A stretch of 64,000 nucleotides of DNA from Modestobacter sp. L9-4 (GCF_019112525.1 NZ_CP077800.1:1240001-1304000), one strand, 5' to 3'; positions 18,794 through 30,678 are shown, counted from the stretch's first letter. Program-made: numbers and translations. Notes: generated by a model not told the origin, from the letters alone.

Positions 18794-19873
18794 TCAGTCC
18801 GGGCCGCCGCCGCCGTCGAGCACGTCGTCGGCGATCTCGTCGAGCCAGGACTCGAACGCGGCCACGCCGGGGTCGTGGTCCTCCGCGGTGCGACGGCGGA
18901 CCAGCCAGGGCTGCAGCTGGTCGTAGCCGCGCACCGAGACCCGGCGCAGCGGGCGCACCCGGTACCCGGGGACGCCGCGCAGCCGGCGGGCCAGCTCCTC
19001 GTCGACCAGCACGGTGGCCGGCCGGGCGATCGAGGTCAGTCGGCTGGCCAGGTTGACCACCGGTGAGTAGACGTCGCCGAGCCGGGTGAGCACCGGACCG
19101 AACGCCAGCCCGACCCGCAGCGGCGGCCGGTCGGGGGCGGCCCACTCGTCGGGCAGCCGCAGCGCGATCTCCACGGCGTCCACCGGGTCGGTGCAGGTGA
19201 ACAGCACCGCGTCGCCGACGGTCTTGACCACCCGGCCGCGGTTGCGGGCGACGACGTCGGCGGCCAGGCCCTCGAAGTCCTCGACCATGGCGCCCAGCTC
19301 GCGTCCGCCCATGCCGCGGGAGCGGGAGGTGTAGCCCACCAGGTCGGCGAACCCGACCGCCAGCTCGGGCCGGTCGACCGCACCGGGACCGGTGGCGAAC
19401 AGCCGGCCGGCGTTGGCGGCCAGGTGCCGGCGCCACACGTAGTCCTGCAGCTCGGCCATCAGCGGCAGGAGGTCCTCGGTCGCCGCGACGACGTCGGCGC
19501 CCACGTCGGCCCCGTCGGCGGCGGCCAGCTGCGCGGCCAGCATGTCGGTCTGCCAGTCGGCCAGCCGGGCCAGGGCCTGGCCCATGGCGCGGGCGATCGA
19601 GGCCTCCGCGGCCGGCCCGACGAAGCCGGAGTCGATCAACGCCGACAGCCGGGCCAGCGCGCTCACGTCGGCGTCGGTGAACGCCGGGTCGTCGTCGGGG
19701 ACGTCGGCGAAGCCCAGCGCCCGCCACAGCCGCTGCGTCCGCTCCGGCGGCGTCCCGGTCAGCGCGGAGACCTCACCGCGGGTGTACCTGCGGGGCCCAC
19801 CGAGCAGCAGCTGCTCCAGGGCCTCCCGCGGGTCGGTGCCCCCGTGCGACGGCCCGGACCCGGGCTCGGTCAG
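18794..19873 (-). CDS. Class III adenylate/guanylate cyclase with N-terminal regulatory domain
   Basis: About 359 aa. The N-terminal ~150 residues (RYTRGEVSALTGTPPERTQR) resemble the adenylate-cyclase regulatory domain of mycobacterial Rv1264/Rv2212-type enzymes. The C-terminal catalytic domain shows the metal-binding Asp in VGFADLVGYTSRS, the Lys plus second Asp in VVKTVGDAVLF, and the transition-state Asn/Arg in VVNLASRLTS, so it looks active and specific for ATP. The start is uncertain: no ATG is available; I use a CTG at 19873 that overlaps the stop of a short upstream frame. A TTG at 19918 is in frame but lies upstream of the likely -10 box TAGGTT (19913-19908). Confidence 0.85.
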   Translation of the reverse strand: MTEPGSGPSHGGTDPREALEQLLLGGPRRYTRGEVSALTGTPPERTQRLWRALGFADVPDDDPAFTDADVSALARLSALIDSGFVGPAAEASIARAMGQALARLADWQTDMLAAQLAAADGADVGADVVAATEDLLPLMAELQDYVWRRHLAANAGRLFATGPGAVDRPELAVGFADLVGYTSRSRGMGGRELGAMVEDFEGLAADVVARNRGRVVKTVGDAVLFTCTDPVDAVEIALRLPDEWAAPDRPPLRVGLAFGPVLTRLGDVYSPVVNLASRLTSIARPATVLVDEELARRLRGVPGYRVRPLRRVSVRGYDQLQPWLVRRRTAEDHDPGVAAFESWLDEIADDVLDGGGGPD

Positions 19874-19899
19874 CGGTCGGTCCGCGGTTCGGCGTCCAC
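19870..19899 (-). other. Possible leaderless 9-codon upstream ORF before the cyclase
   Basis: GTG at 19899 lies 8 nt after a TAGGTT -10 box and encodes VDAEPRTDR, ending in a TGA (19872-19870) that overlaps the proposed CTG start of the cyclase. It may be a leader peptide coupled to cyclase translation, or an artefact of a misjudged start. No homology evidence is available. Confidence 0.25.
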
Positions 19900-20006
19900 G
19901 GCGGTCGAACCTACCCAACGCAGGAGACCCGCGTCGCCGGACGACATCGGACGGATCTGCGACGCGGTGGTCCAGGACGCCCACCAGGGGACCCGGCTCC
20001 GCCAGG

Positions 20007-21026
20007 ATGGCCGCGTCGCCGGGCAGGCCGGTGCGAGGCGAGGAGGACGAGATCAGCAGCGCCCGACAGGCCGTGGTCGACCCCGTCCGGGTCGACGTGC
20101 ACGGCCTCACCAAGACCTTCGGCCAGGTGCGCGCCGTCGACGACCTGAGCTTCACCGTCGAGCCCGGGCAGGTGACCGGCTTCCTGGGCCCGAACGGCGC
20201 GGGCAAGACCACGACCCTGCGCATGGCGCTCGGCCTGATCAACCCCGACCGCGGGAGCACGACCTTCAACGGCGTCCCCTACGCCGCCCTCCCCGAGCCG
20301 ATGCGGGCGGTCGGCGCGGTGCTGGAGACCGCGTTCCACCCGGCCCGCAGCGGCCGGGACCACCTGCGCGTCTACGCCCGCGCCGCGGGGCTGCCCGCCG
20401 GCCGGGCCGACGAGGTGCTCGCCCAGGTGGGGCTCGGCCCGGCCGGCCGGCGCAAGGCCGGCGGCTACTCCCTGGGCATGCGCCAGCGGCTGGGCCTGGC
20501 CACCGCGCTGCTGGGCGACCCGTCGGTGCTGGTGCTCGACGAGCCCGCCAACGGCCTGGACCCCGAGGGCATCCAGTGGCTGCGCGGCTTCCTGCGGCAC
20601 CTCTCGCACGAGCAGGGGCGCACCGTGCTGGTGTCCAGCCACCTGCTGAGCGAGGTCGAGCAGACCGTCGACCGGGTGGTCATCGTCGGCGCCGGCAGGC
20701 TGGTGCGGCAGGGCTCGATGGCCGAGCTGCGCGCCGGGGCCGGCAGCGGTGACGTGCGGGTCCGCAGTCCGCAGGCCGCGCAGCTGGCCGACCTGCTGCG
20801 CGCCGCGGGTGCGACGGTCGTCCCGACCGACGGCGTCCCCGACGGGCTGACCGTCAGCGGGCCGACCACCGACGAGATCGGTGCGCGTGCGTTCACCGGC
20901 GGCATCGAGCTGCACGAGCTGCACGCCCACACCAGCGGTCTGGAAGAGGTCTACTTCCGGCTCACCGCCGGTTCCGAGCAGTACTCCGCCGGCACCGCCG
21001 GCCCGACCGGGGAGGCAGCAGCCTGA
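20007..21026 (+). CDS. ABC transporter ATP-binding protein
   Basis: About 339 aa. Walker A GPNGAGKTTTLRMALG, Q-loop region, signature YSLGMRQRLGLA, Walker B LVLDEPANGLDPEG and H-loop VLVSSHLLSE are all present in the first 230 residues; a ~90-aa C-terminal extension follows. It is the DrrA/CcmA-like type that drives a small export permease. The start is uncertain: ATG 20007 and GTG 20031 are in frame, and the best Shine-Dalgarno (GAGGAGG at 20039) lies just after both, close to the first conserved residues. The permease gene overlaps its stop. Confidence 0.9.
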   Translation: MAASPGRPVRGEEDEISSARQAVVDPVRVDVHGLTKTFGQVRAVDDLSFTVEPGQVTGFLGPNGAGKTTTLRMALGLINPDRGSTTFNGVPYAALPEPMRAVGAVLETAFHPARSGRDHLRVYARAAGLPAGRADEVLAQVGLGPAGRRKAGGYSLGMRQRLGLATALLGDPSVLVLDEPANGLDPEGIQWLRGFLRHLSHEQGRTVLVSSHLLSEVEQTVDRVVIVGAGRLVRQGSMAELRAGAGSGDVRVRSPQAAQLADLLRAAGATVVPTDGVPDGLTVSGPTTDEIGARAFTGGIELHELHAHTSGLEEVYFRLTAGSEQYSAGTAGPTGEAAA

Positions 21027-21778
21027 TGGGCCGTCTGGTGCAGGCCGAGTGGACCAAGCTGCTGACGACGAGGGTGTGGATCGGGCTGCTGCTGGGCGCC
21101 TGCGTGCTGGTCGGCGGGTTCGTCGCCCTGATCACCGGCCTGGCCGGCACCGAGGGCGGGCCCTCGCCCGTCGGCACGCCCGGCTACGACCAGCTGGTGC
21201 TGTCGCTGGCGGCCAACGGCAGCATCCTCACCCTGGTGCTGGGCATCATCGGGACGACCCAGGAGTACCGGCACCGCACCGCGACGCCGACCTTCCTCGC
21301 CAGCCCCCGCCGGGGTCGGGTGATCGTGGCCAAGCTGCTCGCCTACCTGGTGGCCGGCATCGCCTTCGCGGTGGTGATCTGCGCGGTCGACGTCCTCGTC
21401 GCCTCGGTCTACGGCGGGGCCCGGGGCGGGGCACCCGAGCTGGCCGGGGACAACCTGCAGGTCCTGGGCGGCGCCGCCCTCTCCCTGGCGCTCTACACGG
21501 TCATCGGCATCGGGGTCGGGGCGCTGTTCCGCAACCAGGTGGGCGCGATCGTCGGCTCGCTGGTCTACCTCTTCGTGATCGAGAACATCATCGCCAGCAT
21601 CTCGGCGATCTCCGGCGTCTACAAGTGGCTGCCCGGTGGCGCGTCGGCGGCGCTCACCGCCACCACCGAGGGGCCCGACCTGCTCGACCAGTGGGAGGGC
21701 GGCGTGCTGCTGCTGGCCTACGCCCTGGTGTTCTCCGTGGTCGGGACCCTGCTCGCCGTGCGCCGGGACGTCGTCTGA
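21026..21778 (+). CDS. ABC-2 type transporter permease
   Basis: A 250-aa membrane protein with about six helices: residues ~17-38, ~60-75, ~105-130, ~150-170, ~175-200 and ~225-245. It begins MGRLVQAEWTKLLTTR, typical of ABC-2 permeases partnered with DrrA-like ATPases. TGATG overlap with the ATPase gene indicates coupled synthesis of one transporter. The substrate is unknown. A hairpin terminator follows 17 nt after the stop. Confidence 0.9.
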   Translation: MGRLVQAEWTKLLTTRVWIGLLLGACVLVGGFVALITGLAGTEGGPSPVGTPGYDQLVLSLAANGSILTLVLGIIGTTQEYRHRTATPTFLASPRRGRVIVAKLLAYLVAGIAFAVVICAVDVLVASVYGGARGGAPELAGDNLQVLGGAALSLALYTVIGIGVGALFRNQVGAIVGSLVYLFVIENIIASISAISGVYKWLPGGASAALTATTEGPDLLDQWEGGVLLLAYALVFSVVGTLLAVRRDVV

Positions 21779-21794
21779 GGACGCCGGGAGCGCA

Positions 21795-21827
21795 CCGCCG
21801 GCCCCTGCACACGGCAGGGACCGGCGG
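21795..21827 (+). terminator. Hairpin terminator after the ABC transporter operon
   Basis: CCGCCGGcCCCTGC (21795-21808) pairs with GCAGGGaCCGGCGG (21814-21827), one mismatch, 5-nt loop. Confidence 0.7.
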
Positions 21828-21899
21828 CGCGCCGGGGGCGGTGTCCTGCGCCACGTGCGCCACGTCACGCATGATCACCCCGGGTCGAGGGGCGAGGCG

Positions 21900-21905
21900 T
21901 AAAGT
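21900..21905 (+). promoter_or_regulatory. Candidate -10 box of kgd
   Basis: TAAAGT lies 48 nt before the kgd GTG start in an otherwise GC-rich gap. I see no good -35, so the call is weak. A GAAGAAGG Shine-Dalgarno-like stretch lies at 21935-21942. Confidence 0.35.
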
Positions 21906-21953
21906 CGGCACCCGGTCCAACGACGTCCCTCGACGAAGAAGGCACTCGACCCT

Positions 21954-25802
<3,849 letters not shown>

Positions 25803-25809
25803 GGTCCCC

Positions 25810-25995
25810 GTGTACTTCACTGATCGCGGCATCGAGGAGCTGGCCGGCCGGCGGGGCGAGGAGGAGGTCTCCCTCGCCTGGCTGGCCGACCAGCTGCAGG
25901 CCTTCGTCGACCAGCACCCCGACTTCGAGGTGCCGGTCGAGCGCTTCGCCACCTGGCTGGCCCGCGGCGGCACGGACGACGACATCGAGGACTGA
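25810..25995 (+). CDS. Small acidic protein, DUF6104-like
   Basis: A 61-aa protein (MYFTDRGIEELAGRRGEEEV at its start) rich in Asp and Glu and predicted helical. It lies 7 nt after kgd and uses a GTG start. Similar small genes follow kgd in other actinobacteria, which suggests a link to 2-oxoglutarate dehydrogenase, but the role is unknown. Its stop overlaps the ATG of the following oxidase ORF (TGATG), and that ATG is supplied by a repeat element. Confidence 0.8.
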   Translation: MYFTDRGIEELAGRRGEEEVSLAWLADQLQAFVDQHPDFEVPVERFATWLARGGTDDDIED

Positions 25996-28865
25996 TGGCC
26001 TCGCTGCAGGGTCCCGCCGCGAGCTCGCGAGCGGTGGGGGGCAGCGAGGTCCTTCCACTGATCGAGGCTCTGCGCCGGGCCGGGGTGGCCGACGTCGACG
26101 GTTCGGGCCTCGCCCGCGCCCTGTACTCCACCGACGCCTCGCTCTACCGGGTGCTGCCCCGGGTCGTCGTCCGCCCGCGCCACCCTGACGAGATCGTGGC
26201 GACGCTGGCGGTGTGCCGTGAGCTCGGCGTCCCGCTGACCGCCCGCGGCGCGGGGACCTCGATCGCCGGCAACGCCGTCGGCCCCGGCGTCGTGTTCGAC
26301 ACCAGCCGGCACCTCACCCGCGTGCACCGCGTCGACCCCGGGGCCCGGACGGCGGTGGTCGACCCCGGCGTCGTCCAGTCGTCGCTGCAGGCCGCGGCCC
26401 GAGCGCACGGGCTGCGGTTCGGGCCGGACCCGAGCACGCACGACCGCTGCACGATCGGCGGGATGATCGGCAACAACGCCTGCGGCTCCCGGGCGCTGGG
26501 CTACGGCCGGACGTCGGACAACGTCGTGGGCCTGGACGTCGTCACCGGCGGCGGCGAGCGGCTCACGCTGGCCGGCGGTCTGCCCACGGGTGGGCTCGGC
26601 GACCGGCTGCGCGACCTCACCGACGCGCACCTGGAGCTGCTGCGCACCGAGCTGGGCCGCTTCGGCCGGCAGGTCTCCGGCTACGGGCTCGAGCACCTGC
26701 TGCCCGAGCACGGCCGTGACCTGGCCCGCGCGCTCGTGGGCAGCGAGGGCACGCTCGCCCTCACGCTGGGCGCCACCGTGCGGCTGGTGCCCGAGCCCAC
26801 CGCCCGGGTGCTGGTGGTGCTGGGCTACCCGTCGATGCCCGAGGCGGCCGACGCTACGCCCGCGCTGCTGCCGCACTCCCCCACCGCGATCGAGGGGCTG
26901 GACTCCCGGATCGTGCAGCGGCTGCACGACGTCCCCGCCGCCGTCGTCCCCGACCTGCCCCGCGGGGAGGGCTGGCTGATCGTGGAGATCACCGGTGACG
27001 ACCCGGCCGAGGTCGCCGCGCGGGGCGCGCGGATCGCCGCCGACGCCGGCGCCGTCGACACGATGGTGGTCACCGACGCGGCCCACGCCGCGGCCATCTG
27101 GCGGATCCGCGAGGACGGCGCCGGGCTCGCCGCCCGCACCTCCGACGGCCGGCCTGCGCACGCCGGCTGGGAGGACGCCGCCGTCCCGGTGGCCCAGCTG
27201 GGCTCCTACCTCCGCCGGTTCGAGGCGCTGCTGCTCGACCACGGGCTGCAGGGGCTGCCCTACGGCCACTTCGGCGACGGCTGCGTGCACGTGCGCATCG
27301 ACTTCCCGTTCGGCCCCGGCTCCCCCGAGCCCGACCGGGGCCGCGGCCGGTACCGGGCCTTCATCGGCGACGCCGCCGCGCTGGTCGCCGAATACGGCGG
27401 GTCGGTGTCCGGGGAGCACGGTGACGGCCGCGCGCGCAGCGAGCTGCTGCCGGTCATGTACTCCCCCGCCGTGCTCGACCTGTTCGGCCGGGTGAAGGGC
27501 CTGCTCGACCCCGACGACGTGCTCAACCCCGGCGTGCTGGTGCGGCCGGCGCCGTTCGACGCCGACCTGCGGATGGCCGCCGCACCGGCCCACCGCACCC
27601 GGCTGGCGCTGGCGTACCGGCACGACGGCGGCGACCTGTCCACGGCGGTCCACCGGTGCACGGGGGTGGGCAAGTGCCGGGCCGACCTCACCGACGCCGG
27701 TGCTGTGATGTGCCCGTCGTTCCAGGCGACCCGGGAGGAGAAGGACAGCACCCGCGGCCGGGCCCGGGTGCTGCAGGAGATGCTCGCCCCCGGCGGCCCG
27801 GTGCACGACTGGCGCTCACCCGAGGTGCACGAGGCCCTCGACCTCTGCCTGTCCTGCAAGGGGTGCGCCCGCGACTGCCCGACCGGTGTCGACATGTCGA
27901 CCTACAAGGCCGAGGCGCTGCACCAGTCGTACCGCCGCCGCCGCCGGCTGCGGCCGCGGGCGCACTACGCGCTCGGGCAGCTGCCCCGCTGGGCCGACCT
28001 GGCCGCCCGCGCGCCCGGGCCGGTCAACCGGTTCCTGGGCAGCCGGCTGGGCGGCGCGCTGGCCCGGTGGGGAGCCGGGGTCGACCAGCGCCGGGACCTG
28101 CCGGCCTTCGCGCCGCGCACCTTCCGCGCCGGCTGGACGCCGCTGCCCGACGACGGGCGGCCCGTGGTCGCGCTGTGGGTCGACTCGTTCACCGACCACT
28201 TCTCCCCGCACGTCGCCGACGCCGCCGTCCGGGTGCTGGACGCCGCCGGCTACCGGGTGGAGGTGCCCCCGGCCGACACCTGCTGTGCGCTGACCTGGAT
28301 CACCACCGGCCAGCTGGACGCCGCCCGCCGCATCCTGACCCGCACGGTGGCCCGACTGGCCCCCTGGGCCGACGCCGGGGTGCCGATCGTGGGCCTGGAG
28401 CCCTCCTGCACCGCGGTGCTGCGCGGCGAGGTCGTCGAGCTGGTCGACGACCCGGCCGCGGCGCGGGTGCAGGCCGCGACCCGGACGCTGGCCGAGCTGC
28501 TCACCGCCACCCCCGGCTGGACGCCCCCGGACCTGGACGGCGTCGAGCTGGTCGCCCAGCCGCACTGCCACCACCACGCGACGATGGGCTGGACGACCGA
28601 CGAGCGGCTGCTGCGCGGCGCCGGGGCCGAGCTCACCCGGGTCGGTGGCTGCTGCGGCCTGGCCGGCAACTGGGGCGTCGAGCGCGGGCACCACGACGTG
28701 TCGGTGCAGATCGCCGAGCACGACCTGCTGCCCGCCGTCCGGGCGGCCGGGCCCGGGGCCGTCGTCCTGGCCGACGGCTTCTCCTGCCGCACGCAGCTCG
28801 ACCACCTCGCCGACACCGGTGGGCGGCACCTCGCCGAGCTGCTGGCCGACCGGCTGCCGCACTGA
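25995..28865 (+). CDS. FAD-binding and Fe-S-binding oxidoreductase (GlcD/YdiJ-like)
   Basis: A 956-aa 2-hydroxy-acid dehydrogenase type. Residues ~50-270 are the FAD PCMH domain (GAGTSIAGNAVGPGVV; GGMIGNNACGSRALGYGRTS), ~270-530 the FAD-oxidase C-terminal domain (YGHFGDGCVHVRID; SGEHGDGRARSELL), ~555-640 two 4Fe-4S clusters (CTGVGKC...CP; CLSCKGCARDCPTGVD), and the end has CCG-type motifs (ADTCCALTW; VGGCCGLAGNWG). The substrate is probably D-lactate, D-2-hydroxyglutarate or similar. The first ~20 codons ([11 protein letters not shown]...) are a palindromic repeat read as protein; homology begins around LIEALRRAGVADV. A GTG at 26033 inside the repeat is an alternative start. Confidence 0.9.
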   Translation: MASLQGPAASSRAVGGSEVLPLIEALRRAGVADVDGSGLARALYSTDASLYRVLPRVVVRPRHPDEIVATLAVCRELGVPLTARGAGTSIAGNAVGPGVVFDTSRHLTRVHRVDPGARTAVVDPGVVQSSLQAAARAHGLRFGPDPSTHDRCTIGGMIGNNACGSRALGYGRTSDNVVGLDVVTGGGERLTLAGGLPTGGLGDRLRDLTDAHLELLRTELGRFGRQVSGYGLEHLLPEHGRDLARALVGSEGTLALTLGATVRLVPEPTARVLVVLGYPSMPEAADATPALLPHSPTAIEGLDSRIVQRLHDVPAAVVPDLPRGEGWLIVEITGDDPAEVAARGARIAADAGAVDTMVVTDAAHAAAIWRIREDGAGLAARTSDGRPAHAGWEDAAVPVAQLGSYLRRFEALLLDHGLQGLPYGHFGDGCVHVRIDFPFGPGSPEPDRGRGRYRAFIGDAAALVAEYGGSVSGEHGDGRARSELLPVMYSPAVLDLFGRVKGLLDPDDVLNPGVLVRPAPFDADLRMAAAPAHRTRLALAYRHDGGDLSTAVHRCTGVGKCRADLTDAGAVMCPSFQATREEKDSTRGRARVLQEMLAPGGPVHDWRSPEVHEALDLCLSCKGCARDCPTGVDMSTYKAEALHQSYRRRRRLRPRAHYALGQLPRWADLAARAPGPVNRFLGSRLGGALARWGAGVDQRRDLPAFAPRTFRAGWTPLPDDGRPVVALWVDSFTDHFSPHVADAAVRVLDAAGYRVEVPPADTCCALTWITTGQLDAARRILTRTVARLAPWADAGVPIVGLEPSCTAVLRGEVVELVDDPAAARVQAATRTLAELLTATPGWTPPDLDGVELVAQPHCHHHATMGWTTDERLLRGAGAELTRVGGCCGLAGNWGVERGHHDVSVQIAEHDLLPAVRAAGPGAVVLADGFSCRTQLDHLADTGGRHLAELLADRLPH
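25997..26054 (-). repeat. Palindromic repeat copy 3, in reverse orientation and inside coding sequence
   Basis: Read on the minus strand it has the family layout GGACC, CCTCGCTGC, core with CACCGCTCGCGAGCTCGCGG, GCAGCGAGG, CC. The outer arms 25999-26007 and 26041-26049 pair perfectly, using a C-G pair swapped relative to copy 2. On the plus strand it supplies the ATG and the first residues of the FAD/Fe-S oxidase. Confidence 0.85.
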
Positions 28866-28867
28866 GC

Positions 28868-28898
28868 GCGGTGCGCCTCCCGGGGAGGGGCGCACCGC
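28868..28898 (+). terminator. Hairpin terminator after the FAD/Fe-S oxidase
   Basis: Arms GCGGTGCGCC (28868-28877) and GGCGCACCGC (28889-28898) pair perfectly, extended by TCCC/GGGG inside. It begins 3 nt after the stop codon. Confidence 0.8.
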
Positions 28899-28915
28899 CG
28901 GGTGACCCTGGGTCC

Positions 28916-29623
28916 GTGCTCGGTCACTCCCACGCCCTCTCCGGCCTCGCCGTCGGTGCCGCCACCCTGCCCTGGGCGCCGGTGGACGGCACGGTCGCCC
29001 AGGTCGCCTGGGTCTCCGCGGTCGGCGGCCTGGCGATGCTCCCCGACCTCGACCAGCAGGGCTCGACCATCTCCCGGATGTGGGGCCCGCTCACCGACGT
29101 CCCCTCCGGGCTGGTGAACACGGTCGCCCGCGGCCACCGGTGGGGCACCCACGACGCCGTCCTGGCGCCGCTGGTGTTCGGCCTGCTCGCCCACGCCGCC
29201 GCCTGGAACCGGTGGTCGAGCCTGGTGGTGCTCGCCCTGGCCATCGGGCTGGCGCTGCGCGCGCTGCACGTGGTCATCCCCGGCCGGGCCGAGAACACGG
29301 TGATCGGCAACCTGGTGCTCTCGTTCGGCGGCGCCTGGCTGCTGCTGGCACACAGCCCGGCCCCGGCGTGGCTGCCGTGGGCCGTCGCGGTGGGCGTGCT
29401 CACCCACATCGCCGGTGACTGGCTGACCCGCGAGGGCGTGCCGGTGCCGGTGGTCTGGCTGGTGCACCGCAGCCGGCTGGCACCGGTGCACCTGCGCACC
29501 GGTGCGACGGTGGAGAAGGCGGTGCTCGTGCCGCTGTTCGTCGTCGCGACCGTGGCGTTCCTCTACCTCAACACCGGGGCCTCGGACCTCGTCGACCCGC
29601 TCCTCGCCCGCCTGGGCGGCTGA
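28916..29623 (+). CDS. YdjM/DUF457-like membrane-bound metal-dependent hydrolase
   Basis: A 235-aa membrane protein with about five helices. It starts with LGHSHALSGLAVGAA; the conserved His and the later LPDLDQQGSTISR and ARGHRWGTHDAV are the putative metal ligands of the YdjM/DUF457 family, and THIAGDWLTREG follows near residue 165. The biochemical role is unknown for the family. GTG 28916 is used because the protein then begins at the conserved His motif; no Shine-Dalgarno is evident. Confidence 0.82.
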   Translation: MLGHSHALSGLAVGAATLPWAPVDGTVAQVAWVSAVGGLAMLPDLDQQGSTISRMWGPLTDVPSGLVNTVARGHRWGTHDAVLAPLVFGLLAHAAAWNRWSSLVVLALAIGLALRALHVVIPGRAENTVIGNLVLSFGGAWLLLAHSPAPAWLPWAVAVGVLTHIAGDWLTREGVPVPVVWLVHRSRLAPVHLRTGATVEKAVLVPLFVVATVAFLYLNTGASDLVDPLLARLGG

Positions 29624-29714
29624 CCGCCGCCGACGTCACCCCGTCGTCGACCAGGCGCCGAACGGGGTCCGTGAGCCCTCCCGACCCCGCTGCGCACACC
29701 CGCCGCCGTCCGGC

Positions 29715-30092
29715 TCAGGACGCGGCGGGCGGGCGCGGCAACCGGCCGGGGCGGGGGCGCAGCCGGGCGACCACCCGGCCGACGACGACCGCGGTGCCGA
29801 AGGCGCGGGAGTCGTCGGTGACCAGCGGGTTGTCGCCCTCGACCCAGTGCCCGCCGGGGACGGCGCGGCGCACGCGCTTGACCACGAGCAGGTCCGGGCG
29901 GGCCGGGAACCGGGCCAGCACCACCGTGCCGGGCCGGACGGCGGCACCCGGGCGCAGGCGGTGCACCAGCAGGCGGTCGCCGTGGCGCACGGTGGGCGAC
30001 ATCGACGGCCCGGTGACGCGGGCGAGCACCCACCGGGTGGCCAGCCCGGGCACGGTGCCACCGGGACCGCTCGCTCCGTCCGGCGTGATCAC
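29715..30092 (-). CDS. sodX: Nickel-type superoxide dismutase maturation protease (S26 signal-peptidase-like)
   Basis: A 125-aa soluble S26/S24-fold protease. The catalytic Ser is in GPSMSPTVRHGDRLLV (~residue 30) and the Lys in LLVVKRVRR (~residue 70), followed by GGHWVEGDNPLVTDDSR. It has no membrane anchor. It is divergent from sodN with a 50-bp gap. The Ni-SOD precursor must lose its N-terminal propeptide to expose His1 for nickel, and this protease type is the known partner. The start is GTG 30092. Confidence 0.92.
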   Translation of the reverse strand: MITPDGASGPGGTVPGLATRWVLARVTGPSMSPTVRHGDRLLVHRLRPGAAVRPGTVVLARFPARPDLLVVKRVRRAVPGGHWVEGDNPLVTDDSRAFGTAVVVGRVVARLRPRPGRLPRPPAAS

Positions 30093-30142
30093 CGCGAGTA
30101 GGGTCCCAGACGAACGTCCCCCCAGAGACCGGAGGCACCCCC

Positions 30143-30547
30143 ATGCGTCTGTTCAGCATGTTCTCCGCAGTCGAGGCCACCGCGCACTGCGACCTCCCCT
30201 GCGGCGTCTACGACCCCGCCCAGGCCCGCATCGAGGCCGAGTCGGTCAAGGCCCTCCAGGAGAAGTACCAGGCCAACGAGGACCCGGTCTTCCGCACCCG
30301 CGCCATCCTGATCAAGGAGCAGCGGGCCGACCTGGTCAAGCACCACCTGTGGGTGCTGTGGACCGACTACTTCAAGCCCCCGCACTTCGAGAAGTACCCG
30401 GAGCTGCACGAGCTGTTCAACAAGGCCACCAAGCAGGCCGGCGCCGCGGGCGCCAAGGGCAGCATGGACCCGGCCGAGGGCCAGAAGCTGCTGGACTACA
30501 TCGCCCGGATCGACACGATCTTCTGGGAGACCAAGGCAGCTGCCTGA
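30143..30547 (+). CDS. sodN: Nickel superoxide dismutase precursor
   Basis: A 134-aa cytoplasmic enzyme that dismutates superoxide. The first 14 residues (MRLFSMFSAVEATA) are a propeptide; cleavage exposes the nickel hook HCDLPCGVYDPAQ, where the new N-terminal His, Cys2 and Cys6 bind Ni. The rest is the four-helix bundle. GGAGG lies 7 nt before the ATG at 30143. A TAGGGT -10-like box is at 30098-30103, shared with the divergent sodX. In Streptomyces this gene type is nickel-regulated; I see no defined operator here. Three stem-loops follow the stop. Confidence 0.97.
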   Translation: MRLFSMFSAVEATAHCDLPCGVYDPAQARIEAESVKALQEKYQANEDPVFRTRAILIKEQRADLVKHHLWVLWTDYFKPPHFEKYPELHELFNKATKQAGAAGAKGSMDPAEGQKLLDYIARIDTIFWETKAAA

Positions 30548-30550
30548 GAC

Positions 30551-30607
30551 GGCACCCCGCTGCCCCCACCACGAGCGAGCTCGCGGCGGGACCCTGCAGC
30601 GGGGCCG
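30551..30607 (+). repeat. Palindromic repeat copy 4 after sodN
   Basis: The outer arms CCCCGCTGC (30555-30563) and GCAGCGGGG (30596-30604) pair perfectly around the conserved core with GAGCGAGCTCGCGGCGGG. It starts 3 nt after the sodN stop codon. It is the first of three stacked hairpins. Confidence 0.85.
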
Positions 30608-30631
30608 GTCCCACCGCCTCGCGGTGGGACC
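30607..30631 (+). terminator. Second hairpin after sodN
   Basis: GGTCCCACCGC and GCGGTGGGACC pair perfectly (11 bp) around a CTC loop. Confidence 0.7.
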
Positions 30632-30642
30632 TGCACGACCCC

Positions 30643-30678
30643 CACTGCCGGACCGCTCCTGCGAGCGGTCCGGCAGTG
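30643..30678 (+). terminator. Third hairpin after sodN
   Basis: CACTGCCGGACCGCTC (30643-30658) and GAGCGGTCCGGCAGTG (30663-30678) pair perfectly over 16 bp around CTGC. With the two preceding hairpins this gives an unusually heavy termination or mRNA-end region between sodN and psd. Confidence 0.75.
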
